Counted from the first letter of the stretch, positions 25,328 through 34,011 are shown. The stretch: 35,372 nt of DNA from an uncultured Planctomycetota bacterium (GCA_900317365.1 ONGM01000001.1:1-35372), one strand, 5' to 3'. A program made the numbers and translations. The notes: a model not told the origin generated them from the sequence alone.

Positions 25328-25843
25328 ATGGCGGAAATCCATGACGCGCTGATTCAAAGCATCGAAGACGGTCTGAAGTCGGTCGATATCCCCCACGAAT
25401 TCATCGAAGAAGACGACGTCTTTCGCTTCGAAATACCGTTGGAAGGCGATTTTTTCCAAGTACAATATCTCATCGGCGTACGTAAAGCCGACTATATCGT
25501 TCGCACTTCCGCGCCCCTCCGCGGCGACGTCGACGACGACGAACTCTTCTTGAAGTTGGCGACGCTTACGGCCAAAATCAACCGTATGATACCGCGCGGA
25601 AATTTTGATATCGACACGGACGACGGCGAAATCTCGTTCCGACATTGCGTTGAAAGCACCGGGCTCGAAACGCCTTCGAAAGAGTTTATTCTCTCCGCAA
25701 TTGCGATTCATCAAACGATGTGGAATCGATTTGCGCCGTGCTTTATCAACCTGTTTTTAAACAAAAGCGCCGACGTTGACGATGTGTTAAGGAGTCAAAA
25801 ACGCGTTCCGGAACCGGACTACGAGACATTCTTTAACCTGTAA
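25328..25843 (+). CDS. Stand-alone YbjN-like domain protein 3
   Basis: This 171-aa protein is the third stand-alone copy, more diverged: VRKADYIVRTSAPLRGDVDD, then a helix ending in KINRMIPRGNFDID, then DDGEISF. It aligns better with the domain fused in the 387- and 792-aa proteins, sharing the end IHQTMWNRFAPCFINLFL (compare the fused WKHYQACFLNAIFGF). It is soluble and acidic, without signal peptide or TM helix. GGAAAGGACGATCAAA precedes the ATG. It sits between the two LRR fusions, so expression with them is likely. Function unknown. Confidence 0.7.
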   Translation: MAEIHDALIQSIEDGLKSVDIPHEFIEEDDVFRFEIPLEGDFFQVQYLIGVRKADYIVRTSAPLRGDVDDDELFLKLATLTAKINRMIPRGNFDIDTDDGEISFRHCVESTGLETPSKEFILSAIAIHQTMWNRFAPCFINLFLNKSADVDDVLRSQKRVPEPDYETFFNL

Positions 25844-26003
25844 AGGACGCGTAATCCGCGCTTGCGACGCGCGCTCGTCTTCCGCTCTAAGGGACGCTCT
25901 CGCGCGACGTCGCTCAATTAAAAACCAATCCAAAGTCAAACCCAACGGGAAGGCTTGCTTCATTCGGTTCCACATGACAAAGAGCCGACGTCGAGCTTTT
26001 CGC

Positions 26004-26022
26004 CGCCGATTTAACATCGGCG
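26004..26022 (+). terminator. Small hairpin before the 792-aa gene
   Basis: CGCCGAT and ATCGGCG (7-bp stem, TTAAC loop) are followed by CGTTTAAAT. This is a weak terminator or leader structure in the 218-bp gap after the third YbjN-like gene. Confidence 0.35.
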
Positions 26023-26061
26023 CGTTTAAATAAGCCTTACGTTCATATTGGGAGCGCTAAG

Positions 26062-28440
26062 ATGAAAGATTATCAAGTTCGAACTGTCAATGCAAACGAG
26101 GTGGCGCTCGTTGGCGTTCGGGAAGGTTTCCAGCACGAAAACGGCGTCTTTGCCATACCGGAATCAATCGACGGCAAGCGCGTCGTGGAAATCGGGTTGC
26201 AGACGTTTTGGAATTGCAAGAAGTCGTTGAAGCTGATCAAGATTCCGTCGAGCGTCCGCGTCATCGACCCGGAAGCGTTCCATAACGGGCCTAATGTCGA
26301 AGCCATTCTCGTCGACGAAGCCAATCCCAACTACGCAAGTCGGGACGGCGTCTTGTTTAATAAGGACATGACGACGCTCGTTCGAGTTCCCATCGGTATA
26401 GAAACCGAGGAGTACGTCGTACCGGACGGCGTCGAGCGCGTCGAAGAAACCGCGTTTTACCACTGCCATAATCTCCGGCGCGTCGTGATCTCTTCACGCG
26501 TTCAAAGGATCCCTCCGAAGACGTTCAAAGACGCGCACTTTTTACGCGAAATCGAAGTCGACGCCCAAAATCCGGCGTTTGCAAGTCAAGACGGAGTCCT
26601 TTTCAACAAGGATAAAACGACGCTCATTCAGTTTCCCATTTCAAAAGAGGGAGACGAATACGTTGTTCCCGAAGGAGTCGAAGAGATCGCGGAAGAAGCT
26701 TTCCGCTACGCCGGTTTTATCAAACGCGTCAAATTACCGACGACGTTTCGCACGCTCGACGCCAAGGCGTTCGAGGGAACCTTGGAGTTCGACGCCATCG
26801 AGGTCGCCGACGGCAATCCCGCGTTTGTAAGCAAAGACGGCGTTTTATTCGACGCAACCGCGAAGACTCTCGTGTGTTATCCGCCAAACAAAGAGGACGA
26901 AGAGTACGACGTTCCCGAAGGAGTCGAAACGATCGGCGACTTCGCGTTCCTCAACGCGGACAACCTTGAGCGCCTAACGCTACCGCAGAGCGTTAAGAAA
27001 ATCGGCAAAAACGTGTTCGAAGGCTGTTTTGATCTCGAAAAAGTCGAGATTCCGGCAGGCGTTGTTGAAATCGATCCGCAAGCGTTTAGCGGAAGCAATA
27101 ACATAAGTGAGATTCGCGTCGACGAAGCTAATCCGTTCTACTCAAGTCAAGACGGCGTTCTTTTCGACAAAAACCAAACGAAACTGATCCTCTATCCGAC
27201 TGTGAAAAGCGAGAAGAAATACGCTGTTCCCGCCGGAGTTGAAGTCATTTGCGAGCGCGCGTTTGTCGAAAATTCGGCCGTAAAAACCGTCGAGATTCCG
27301 AAAAGCGTCCGAACGATCGAACCGCGCGCGTTCAAAGAATGTATGGATCTTCGCGCAATCAACGTCGAAAAAGAGAATCCCAACTACGCAAGTCGGGACG
27401 GCGTTCTTTTCGACAAAGACATGACGACGCTTATCTCTTGTCCGCAGAATATTTGCGCAGTGGAATACGTCGTTCCAAGCGGCGTTAAAAGGATCGGCGA
27501 AGCCGCTTTTGCTTCGTGCTATCTCCTTGAGAGAGTCGTCATTCCGCAAACCGTCGTCGCAATCGGTAACGAAGCCTTTAAACGCTATAGCGACTCGTTC
27601 AGCGTTGATATTCCGAGCAGCGTCGTCGAGATCGCGGACGACGCCTTTGGCGACGACGTCGCGTTGACCGTACGTCCCGGAAGCTACGCGGAAAAGTGGG
27701 CGAGCGAGCGAGGGCTTCTTGTCGAGTTGCGCGAAGAAGACGACGCGGTCTCTAAGCGCGAGCAAATCGTCGAATGCGTTCGCAATGCGCTTGAATCTCT
27801 TGATCTGAAAGGTTCCGGATATCTTTACGATTCGGAATCGCAAGTCTTTAGAATCTCATTGTGGGGTTCTACGGCGAGTCGGTATAATTTTCAATATCGA
27901 ATCGTAGTCGTGGACGACGGATTCGTCTTGATAGCGAGCTTTCCAATTCGTTGCGACCGCGACAACAAACGTTTATATTCAATTGTGAAAGCGCTCGTTT
28001 ATCAAATCAACGACACGCTCGAAAACGAAAGTTTTCACGTCGATTCAAGAGATGGGGAGATCAGTTATATACTCGAAGTCAAAATCGACGATCCGCAATC
28101 CTTTACGCCTCGCCGAACGTTCATTTCATTCGAAATTGCCGACGCGCGTTGGGAACAGTTCCAACCCTGCTTTGACGCCGTACTTTTCGGGCAATGCGAC
28201 GACGTTGACGCCGCTTACGATCTACGCGTTGACTACGCCGCAAAATACGACGACGAAATGAAAGAGGAGACGCCAAAAGCCGTCGAGAACGACGAAGACC
28301 TCCGATTCTATCACGATATGTTCGCCAAAAATCAGTTGAAAAGCGACGACTCTTTTGACGACTTCAGCGATCAGTCGTCTGAGCCGAACGATAACGAGTC
28401 CGTCGACGCGCTCCGGAACGACGAGGACGACGAAAACTAA
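26062..28440 (+). CDS. Long LRR_5 solenoid fused to YbjN-like domain, acidic tail
   Basis: The 792-aa product has an LRR_5 solenoid (about residues 1-550). The N-cap is FAIPESIDGKRVVEIGLQTF. At least five inserts of the form NPxYASxDGVLFNKDMTTLI alternate with repeats, and the C-cap is GSYAEKWASERG near 540. A YbjN-like domain follows (about 564-723): REQIVECVRNALESLDL at the start, SFHVDSRDGEISYILEV, and WEQFQPCFDAVLFG at the end. The last 60 residues are rich in Asp, Glu, Ser and Asn. GGGAG 8 bp before the ATG is the ribosome binding site. No signal peptide is seen. It has the same architecture as the 387-aa gene, with a longer solenoid. Confidence 0.8.
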   Translation: MKDYQVRTVNANEVALVGVREGFQHENGVFAIPESIDGKRVVEIGLQTFWNCKKSLKLIKIPSSVRVIDPEAFHNGPNVEAILVDEANPNYASRDGVLFNKDMTTLVRVPIGIETEEYVVPDGVERVEETAFYHCHNLRRVVISSRVQRIPPKTFKDAHFLREIEVDAQNPAFASQDGVLFNKDKTTLIQFPISKEGDEYVVPEGVEEIAEEAFRYAGFIKRVKLPTTFRTLDAKAFEGTLEFDAIEVADGNPAFVSKDGVLFDATAKTLVCYPPNKEDEEYDVPEGVETIGDFAFLNADNLERLTLPQSVKKIGKNVFEGCFDLEKVEIPAGVVEIDPQAFSGSNNISEIRVDEANPFYSSQDGVLFDKNQTKLILYPTVKSEKKYAVPAGVEVICERAFVENSAVKTVEIPKSVRTIEPRAFKECMDLRAINVEKENPNYASRDGVLFDKDMTTLISCPQNICAVEYVVPSGVKRIGEAAFASCYLLERVVIPQTVVAIGNEAFKRYSDSFSVDIPSSVVEIADDAFGDDVALTVRPGSYAEKWASERGLLVELREEDDAVSKREQIVECVRNALESLDLKGSGYLYDSESQVFRISLWGSTASRYNFQYRIVVVDDGFVLIASFPIRCDRDNKRLYSIVKALVYQINDTLENESFHVDSRDGEISYILEVKIDDPQSFTPRRTFISFEIADARWEQFQPCFDAVLFGQCDDVDAAYDLRVDYAAKYDDEMKEETPKAVENDEDLRFYHDMFAKNQLKSDDSFDDFSDQSSEPNDNESVDALRNDEDDEN

Positions 28441-28479
28441 CCTGCGAGCCAGCGAAGGCTAACCGCAGACGCCAAACGC

Positions 28480-28523
28480 AAGGGGGCGCAGTTCCGACGT
28501 TTATCGGAACTGCGCCCCCTTTT
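28480..28523 (+). terminator. Strong intrinsic terminator closing the LRR cluster
   Basis: A perfect 18-bp stem (28480-28497 with 28504-28521) with loop CGTTTA runs straight into TTTT. It lies 40 bp after the stop of the 792-aa gene and is the clearest terminator in the window. Confidence 0.9.
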
Positions 28524-28550
28524 ACGTTCTCGACGACGCGCTATCGCTTA

Positions 28551-28601
28551 CCTCGCCTAATTGCCTTGCCTAATTACGCCGTCATGCGAGGCGTAGGCAG
28601 G
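28551..28601. repeat. GC-rich partial palindrome between convergent genes
   Basis: CCTCGCCTAATTGCC is followed by a second GCCTAATT, then GCGAGGCGTAGGCAGG, giving inverted CCTCGC/GCGAGG and GCCT/AGGC elements. It resembles the block at 16759-16876 and likewise sits at a convergent junction. Confidence 0.4.
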
Positions 28602-28609
28602 CGCGGCGC

Positions 28610-29944
28610 TTATTCGGCGTCGGGATCGATTTCCAACGCGTCTTCGACTTTCTCGATCGTTTCGACGGTCGCTTCTTCGGCGTCGTCGACGGTCTCTTGA
28701 ATCGTTTCCGCGACGCTTTCGGTCGCGTCGTTCACCGCGTCGAGCGTCGTTTCAATTTCGACTTCCAACGCGTCCGGATCGAGTTCAGGCTCGCCGTCGA
28801 CGAGTTTGTCAAAAGTCGGGACTTCGTCGACGATCGACTCGACCGTCGTGTCGGCCGACGCTTGCGACGTCGTGTCGAGCTTCGTCCAGATGATGAGCGC
28901 GAGTCCAATGATAAAGCACGCGAACATCGCCGTCAGAATCTTACCGACGCCCTTCGGCGCGCCTTTAAATTCACGCCAAATGAAAACGCCCCAGATCGCC
29001 GACATGAGCGTCGCGCCCTGCCCTAGTCCGTATGCGACCGCCGCCGACGCCACGCCGGACGCGATCACGTTGAGCGTCATACCGATCGCCCAAATGATTC
29101 CGCCGAGCCAACCGCACGCGTGATCGCGAAGCGTTCCTTTGCAATACGCGCCCTTCTCCACCGGGTCGCCCACGAAAGGCTTGCGCATAAGAATCGGCAT
29201 AATGACGCAGTTGCTCAGAAGAACGCCGATCGAGAAGAGAACGTTCGCCGTGTAAGGCGTCAGTTTCCCGCTTTCGAGCGCCGCGTCCGGGGAGCTCTTG
29301 AAGTTGTCGAGCGTTACGTCGAGCGCAAGGTCGCCGACTCGGATTTGCGCCAACGACTTCGCGACGAAGAAATAGAAGAGGGACATGAGAACGCCGCAGA
29401 TCAGCGCCAGCGCCAAGCCTTTCCCGATCGGCTTCTTATCCGCAGAAGCGTCGACGTTCGCCGCGTCGCGTTTACGATAAGAAAGCGCGCTCAGAATAAT
29501 CGCGACCGCAACGAGCGCGACGCCTGCGAAGAGCGCCGGCGCGTTACCGGATGGACTCAGCATGTAATTCCAAATCACGCCTAAGACAAGCGCAAGACCA
29601 ATCCCGACCGGGAACGCCACCGACATACCCGCGATATCGATCGCCGCGACGAGAAGAATGTTCGCAATATTGAAGACGACGCCCCCTGCGAACGCCCAGC
29701 ACAACGCCTCCGGCGCCGCCTGACGCAAGTCGTCGCAGAAAGAACGCCCGAACTCGCCCGTCGAGCCCATCGTGAGCGCGAAAACGATCGCCGCCCCGAC
29801 GACTCCGAAAACGTAGTCCCAATAGAACAGCTCGTATCGCCATTTCTTATTCACAAGTTTCTGCGTGTTCGCCCACGAACCCCAGCAGAACATCGTGACG
29901 ACGCAGAACGCGACCGCCAATAAATACGTTGGACACAAATACAT
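28610..29944 (-). CDS. RhaT/GRP-family-like sugar transporter with acidic tail
   Basis: The 444-aa protein has about ten hydrophobic segments in its first 350 residues and the pattern of the drug/metabolite transporter superfamily sugar carriers (RhaT, GlcU/RbsU type). MFCWGSWANTQKL, ELFYWDYVFGV and FNIANILLVAAIDIAGMSVA are family-like stretches. A proton- or sodium-coupled sugar uptake role is inferred. The last 95 residues are an acidic, helix-forming tail (repeats of Asp, Glu, Thr, Val, Ala) that is not part of the family and is probably cytoplasmic or a coiled coil. The start has GGGAG upstream. It lies 70 bp after the PfkB-like kinase gene, which suggests import followed by phosphorylation. 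Confidence 0.75.
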   Translation of the reverse strand: MYLCPTYLLAVAFCVVTMFCWGSWANTQKLVNKKWRYELFYWDYVFGVVGAAIVFALTMGSTGEFGRSFCDDLRQAAPEALCWAFAGGVVFNIANILLVAAIDIAGMSVAFPVGIGLALVLGVIWNYMLSPSGNAPALFAGVALVAVAIILSALSYRKRDAANVDASADKKPIGKGLALALICGVLMSLFYFFVAKSLAQIRVGDLALDVTLDNFKSSPDAALESGKLTPYTANVLFSIGVLLSNCVIMPILMRKPFVGDPVEKGAYCKGTLRDHACGWLGGIIWAIGMTLNVIASGVASAAVAYGLGQGATLMSAIWGVFIWREFKGAPKGVGKILTAMFACFIIGLALIIWTKLDTTSQASADTTVESIVDEVPTFDKLVDGEPELDPDALEVEIETTLDAVNDATESVAETIQETVDDAEEATVETIEKVEDALEIDPDAE

Positions 29945-30014
29945 AACGAAAACTCCCGGCCGTCTCGCGACGACCTGTCAAAACTATGTTAAGGAACGTT
30001 CTAAAGGGTTCCTA

Positions 30015-30980
30015 CTAACGCAACGTCTCGACTTTCAATTCGCGACCGCGTAAAAATTCTTCCAATTCCGACTTCGTAAAGACGCTCTGCGTCGCGGAAC
30101 CGTGCCGCACGCAACTCATGCCTTGCGCCGTCGCGCGCTTCATCGTCTCGTAACTGTCGCAACCGTCGAGAAGCCCCGCGATAAAGCCGGCGTCGAACGC
30201 GTCTCCGGAGCCCGTGCCCCCGACGAACTCCGTGCGGAAGATCTCCGCTCGATATTTCTCCGTGTCGGAATAGTAGACCGAACCTTTGTCCCCGCACGTA
30301 ATAACGCACGTCTTCGCGCCTGCGTCGACAAAGAATTTCGCCTGATCGACGGGATCCTCCAAGCCGGTGATAACGCGACCTTCGTCGTCGTTCGGCATGA
30401 AGTAATCGACGTAAGGAAGCAACGGCTTAATCGCGTCCCAATACGGTCGCGTTCCGTACAGCACGACGTCTAGCATGGTGATTCCGCCGCGCGCTTGGAA
30501 CGACTTGAAATATTCGACCGTCTCCGGCGTTTCAAGCCGCTCCATCATGAGGTATCCGCCGACGTAGAGTATTTCCGCGTTCTTCGTCCATTCGTCCGGA
30601 ACGTCCGACATGGTAAAGCGCGCGTTCGCTCCCGTCGTGCTCACGAAACGACGGTCTTCCCCGCGAACGTTCACGATCAGAGAGCAGCCGGGACTCGAAT
30701 TCGCAACGCGACTCACGCCGCTAACGTCGACGATCGGATGCTCCAACGACGACACGATATAATCGCTGAAAGCGTCGTCGCCGACGCAACCGCACAGCCC
30801 CGTCGGAACTTCAAGTTTCGCAAGGTTGATCGCCACGTTCGACGCGCAACCACCGAGGGAAAGCTCGACGCGCTCCGTCTGAACAAGTTCGCCCGGAACC
30901 GGCGCGTGATCGATCGGCGCGCAACCGACGTCGGCGAATAGAATGCCTGCCGAAAGACAACGAGGCTTCGTGATCTTCAT
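30015..30980 (-). CDS. PfkB-family carbohydrate kinase
   Basis: The 321-aa protein is a ribokinase/PfkB-family sugar or nucleoside kinase. The first signature region is GGCASNVAINLAKL (about residues 43-56), and the second, GGTGSGDAFDAGFIAGLL (about 252-269), carries the catalytic Asp and anion-hole Gly. FMPNDDEG fits the family NxxE segment. Length is standard. GAGGA lies just before the ATG. It is 51 bp after the haem gene and 70 bp before the transporter gene, all in one direction. The substrate cannot be read from sequence; the transporter suggests a free sugar. Confidence 0.9.
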   Translation of the reverse strand: MKITKPRCLSAGILFADVGCAPIDHAPVPGELVQTERVELSLGGCASNVAINLAKLEVPTGLCGCVGDDAFSDYIVSSLEHPIVDVSGVSRVANSSPGCSLIVNVRGEDRRFVSTTGANARFTMSDVPDEWTKNAEILYVGGYLMMERLETPETVEYFKSFQARGGITMLDVVLYGTRPYWDAIKPLLPYVDYFMPNDDEGRVITGLEDPVDQAKFFVDAGAKTCVITCGDKGSVYYSDTEKYRAEIFRTEFVGGTGSGDAFDAGFIAGLLDGCDSYETMKRATAQGMSCVRHGSATQSVFTKSELEEFLRGRELKVETLR

Positions 30981-31031
30981 GTTTCGTTCCTCTTTCTTTC
31001 CTCTATAAATAAAGCCGTAAGCCGCGCCGCG

Positions 31032-32504
31032 CTACTCGCGCGAACGCAGTCCTGCGACGAGCTTCGCCGCCGCTTCGTATCCTGATTTAACGCACGCCGG
31101 AAGCCCGACCCCGTCGAGCGCGTTGCCGGCCAGCGCGAGCGTCGGGTAATCGTCGAGCGCGGCCCCGAGTTGCGCCCGCCATGCGAGACGACCAACCGTG
31201 TATTGCGGCATCGCGTTCGGAAATCGCGCGACGTCGACCATGATCGGGTCCCCTTTCGTATCGAGCCAACGACGCGTCTCCGCTTCCACGCGCGCGACGA
31301 GCTCCCGCTCCGGCGTCTCGACCATTTCCGGCGCGCGCGCGCCGCCGACGAAAACGCGAAGTAAAAGCGTGTTCTCCGGCGCGCGAACCGGGTATTTATA
31401 ACTGCTGAAACTGCCCGCGATCACACCGTTGCCTTCCGACGTCGGAACGACGAATCCCATGCCGCGCGGAGGACGACCGATCTGCTCCGCGCGGTACGCA
31501 AGGTGAATAATCGCGACCCCAGTGTGTTCCGTTTGACCGTAAAGTCGCGCGACCTCCGGCGCCGAGTTTGCGAGTGCGCGCGCCGCAGATCCGGAGTCGG
31601 AGGCGAAGAGCAAGGCGTCGAACTCTTCAGACCGCCCGGCGGAATCGCGCAACCGCCAGCGGTCGCCCTCGAGGCGGGCGGCTTCTACGATCTCTCGATT
31701 GAGGGCGACGCGGTCGTACCCGAGCTCTTCGGCGAGGCGTTCGGGGAGGCGTTGCATCCCGGAGCGGAGGGTGATGAAGAAGCTGTATCGCGCGCCGCTT
31801 TCTTCTTCGCGCTTAACGCGTCGCGCTTTTCGCGCGGTTTTCGACATCGCCCATATGAGACTGCGATCTTTCGCTTCCATTTCGGCGAATCGCGGCAAGG
31901 TCGCTTGCAGGCTAAGTTTTGCGGCGTCGCCGCCGTAGATTCCGCCGACGAGCGGCTCGATAATGCGATCGAAGGCTTCTTTTCCGAGTCGACGAATGGC
32001 GAACGCGGCGAGGGACTCTTCGTCCTGCGATTTTCTTCGCGGAATCAGGAGTTCGAGTCCGCACCGCAATTTGCCGAGCGGCGAGAGCAACGGCGTAACG
32101 AGCATGGGGTAAAATCGGGTCGGCGCCATTGTCATGAAGCCGTCGGGCAACGGGCAAAGTCGACCTTTTCGCGCGACGTAGGTTCGTCGATATTTCGCGG
32201 AGGTCGACATGAGTTCGTCGCCGAGTCCGAGCGATTTGCAGAGTTCGATCCCTTCCGGGACGGTGGTAATAAAATTGTCGACGCTCAGTTCGCATAGGAA
32301 CCCGTCGACGACGCGCGTGCCGATAACGCCGCCGACGCGCGGCGCGCGTTCGAAGACTTTGACGTCGAGATTCGGGTTCAACTCGCGCAGTTTCCGCGCG
32401 GCGGCGAGTCCCGTAACGCCGGCGCCGACGACGGCGACGCTCGCGCGCGCGGTAGGTCGATCTTCGATCGCTCTTTCGGACATAAACGTTCGCTTTCTTT
32501 CCAT
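31032..32504 (-). CDS. hemG: Protoporphyrinogen oxidase (HemY/HemG type, FAD)
   Basis: The 490-aa protein matches oxygen-dependent-type protoporphyrinogen oxidase, which oxidises protoporphyrinogen IX (or coproporphyrinogen III in related enzymes) in haem synthesis. The FAD-binding dinucleotide motif VAVVGAGVTGLAAARKL is at residues 23-39, followed by FERAPRVGGVIGT. LVGGIYGGDAAKLSL and, near the C-terminus, ALAGNALDGVGLPACVKSGY are typical of the family. An in-frame ATG at 32483 would shorten the protein by 7 residues; neither start has a strong ribosome binding site. It is the first gene of a probable three-gene operon with the kinase and transporter genes, an unusual pairing. Confidence 0.9.
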   Translation of the reverse strand: MERKRTFMSERAIEDRPTARASVAVVGAGVTGLAAARKLRELNPNLDVKVFERAPRVGGVIGTRVVDGFLCELSVDNFITTVPEGIELCKSLGLGDELMSTSAKYRRTYVARKGRLCPLPDGFMTMAPTRFYPMLVTPLLSPLGKLRCGLELLIPRRKSQDEESLAAFAIRRLGKEAFDRIIEPLVGGIYGGDAAKLSLQATLPRFAEMEAKDRSLIWAMSKTARKARRVKREEESGARYSFFITLRSGMQRLPERLAEELGYDRVALNREIVEAARLEGDRWRLRDSAGRSEEFDALLFASDSGSAARALANSAPEVARLYGQTEHTGVAIIHLAYRAEQIGRPPRGMGFVVPTSEGNGVIAGSFSSYKYPVRAPENTLLLRVFVGGARAPEMVETPERELVARVEAETRRWLDTKGDPIMVDVARFPNAMPQYTVGRLAWRAQLGAALDDYPTLALAGNALDGVGLPACVKSGYEAAAKLVAGLRSRE

Positions 32505-32546
32505 TGGATTTTTCGCGCGTTTTAAAGGGTCAAAACGCTGTCGTCA

Positions 32547-32575
32547 ATTGTATCGCACAAGAGTTCGCGCGTCAA
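32547..32575 (-). promoter_or_regulatory. Promoter of the hemG-pfkB-transporter operon
   Basis: On the minus strand, TTGACG (32570-32575) and TACAAT (32547-32552) are exactly 17 bp apart, a near-consensus sigma70 pair. It is divergent from the promoter at 32617-32644. Confidence 0.75.
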
Positions 32576-32616
32576 CTCAATACGGATTTAGGGGAGAAGA
32601 CAGGTCGCGCGGCAAC

Positions 32617-32644
32617 TTGCGCTCATAGGCGCGCGGCGTATAAT
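32617..32644 (+). promoter_or_regulatory. Promoter of the Gfo/Idh/MocA gene
   Basis: TTGCGC (32617-32622) and a perfect TATAAT (32639-32644) are 16 bp apart, 80 bp before ATG 32725. TATAATGGAAAC resembles the TACAATGGAAAC block at 23891. Confidence 0.65.
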
Positions 32645-32724
32645 GGAAACGATCGCGCGAAAAGTTTTGCGCCATGTGCCGCGTCGTGGGACGCGATTGA
32701 AAAATCCATAGGAGTCTTTACGAA

Positions 32725-33948
32725 ATGAAAATTTCAGTAAGCGTATCGGCGGCGTTAAGCGTCGTATTCCTGAGCGTCGCGTCCGTTTTGGGCGCGGACG
32801 ACGCGTTTCGTCTCGGCGTAATCGGCGCGACGACCTCGCACGTTCCCGCGTTTGTCAAAACGATCAATAATCCGGACGGCGCGGATATTTTTAAGAAGTT
32901 CGAAGTCGTCGGGGTCTATCCCGGCGGCGCACCGGACAATCTGGACAGCTGGAATCGCGTTCACGAGTACACGCAATTCTGCGAAGACGCCGGACTGAAG
33001 GTTTACGATACCGTCGAGGAACTCGTTGAAAACGTCGACGGAATTCTTCTCGAAAGCGTCGACGGGCGCTTGCACTTGGAACAGGCGAAGCCGGTCTTCG
33101 CGGCGAAAAAGCCGCTCTTCATCGACAAACCGCTCGGCGGCTCGTTGCGCGACGTCCTCGATATTTTCAAACTCTCCGAAGAGACGGGCGTTCCCGTCTT
33201 CACGGCGTCCTCGCTCCGCTATGTGAAGGCGTACCAAGAGATGCGCAACGCCAGCCCGATCGGCGCCGTACTCGGTTGCGACGCCACGAGTCCCGCGCCG
33301 CTCAACACGAAGCATCCGTCCCTCTACTGGTACGGAATCCACGGCGTGGAATCCCTCTTCACCGTCATGGGCCCCGACTGCGTCTCCGTCTCGCGCACGT
33401 TCACGCCGGGCGCCGACGTCGTCGTTGGCGTCTGGAAGGATCGCCGTATCGGCGTCTTCCGCGGCATTCGGAAAGGCGAAGCGCCGTACAGTTGCAAAGT
33501 CTACGGTGAAAAAGGCGTCGCCAACGTCGGAGATTACGAAGGGTACGAACCGCTCCTTCTCGAAATCTGCAAGTTCTTTGAAACCGGCGTCTCGCCCGTC
33601 TCCAAAGAGGAAACGATCAATATTTTCGCGTTCATGACCGCCGCCGATATGAGTCGTAAGGAAAAAGGCAAGTCCGTTACGCTCGCCGAAGCGATCGAAG
33701 CCGCCGAAAATGAAAAGCAACTCACCGTGACGATTACCACGACCGATCGAAGCCAGTTTATCTGGAACGACGGCTCCGACGAAAAAACTCTTGAACTCGA
33801 CGACCTCGAAGAAGCCGTTGAAGACGCGCTCGAAGACTACGACGTCGTCCGATATATTCTCGACGACCGCGCCGGCATTCCCGCCGACACGCTCTCGAAA
33901 GCGCTCGAACATCTCGAGAACGCGCGACTCGCAAACTATATCTACTAA
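32725..33948 (+). CDS. Exported Gfo/Idh/MocA-family oxidoreductase
   Basis: The 407-aa protein has a Sec signal peptide (MKISVSVSAALSVVFLSVAS; cleavage near residues 24-25, before DDAF). A Rossmann domain follows (LGVIGATTSHVPAF, then FEVVGVYPGG) with a family-type motif KPLFIDKPLGGSLRD, where Asp-Lys-Pro takes the place of Glu-Lys-Pro. The second alpha/beta domain ends in an acidic helical tail of about 60 residues. The family uses NAD(P) to oxidise or reduce sugars, and planctomycetes export many copies. The signal is not of the twin-arginine type, so it is unclear how a bound cofactor would be supplied outside. TAGGAG (32709-32714) precedes the ATG. Substrate unknown. Confidence 0.85.
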   Translation: MKISVSVSAALSVVFLSVASVLGADDAFRLGVIGATTSHVPAFVKTINNPDGADIFKKFEVVGVYPGGAPDNLDSWNRVHEYTQFCEDAGLKVYDTVEELVENVDGILLESVDGRLHLEQAKPVFAAKKPLFIDKPLGGSLRDVLDIFKLSEETGVPVFTASSLRYVKAYQEMRNASPIGAVLGCDATSPAPLNTKHPSLYWYGIHGVESLFTVMGPDCVSVSRTFTPGADVVVGVWKDRRIGVFRGIRKGEAPYSCKVYGEKGVANVGDYEGYEPLLLEICKFFETGVSPVSKEETINIFAFMTAADMSRKEKGKSVTLAEAIEAAENEKQLTVTITTTDRSQFIWNDGSDEKTLELDDLEEAVEDALEDYDVVRYILDDRAGIPADTLSKALEHLENARLANYIY

Positions 33949-34011
33949 CAATATCTGCTAACGATAGCTCGACTCGCGCTTCGTTTAGCGCTTCGCTTCT
34001 CTACGTTTCCG

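Noticed and set aside
31503..32297. 264-codon + strand frame opposite hemG
   Set aside because: Shadow of the FAD enzyme; no ribosome binding site or family pattern.
32755..33951. Long 398-codon minus-strand frame opposite the Gfo/Idh/MocA gene
   Set aside because: It mirrors a real gene with a signal peptide, ribosome binding site and promoter. Its translation is rich in Arg, Asp and Val as expected for an antisense shadow, with no recognisable motif.
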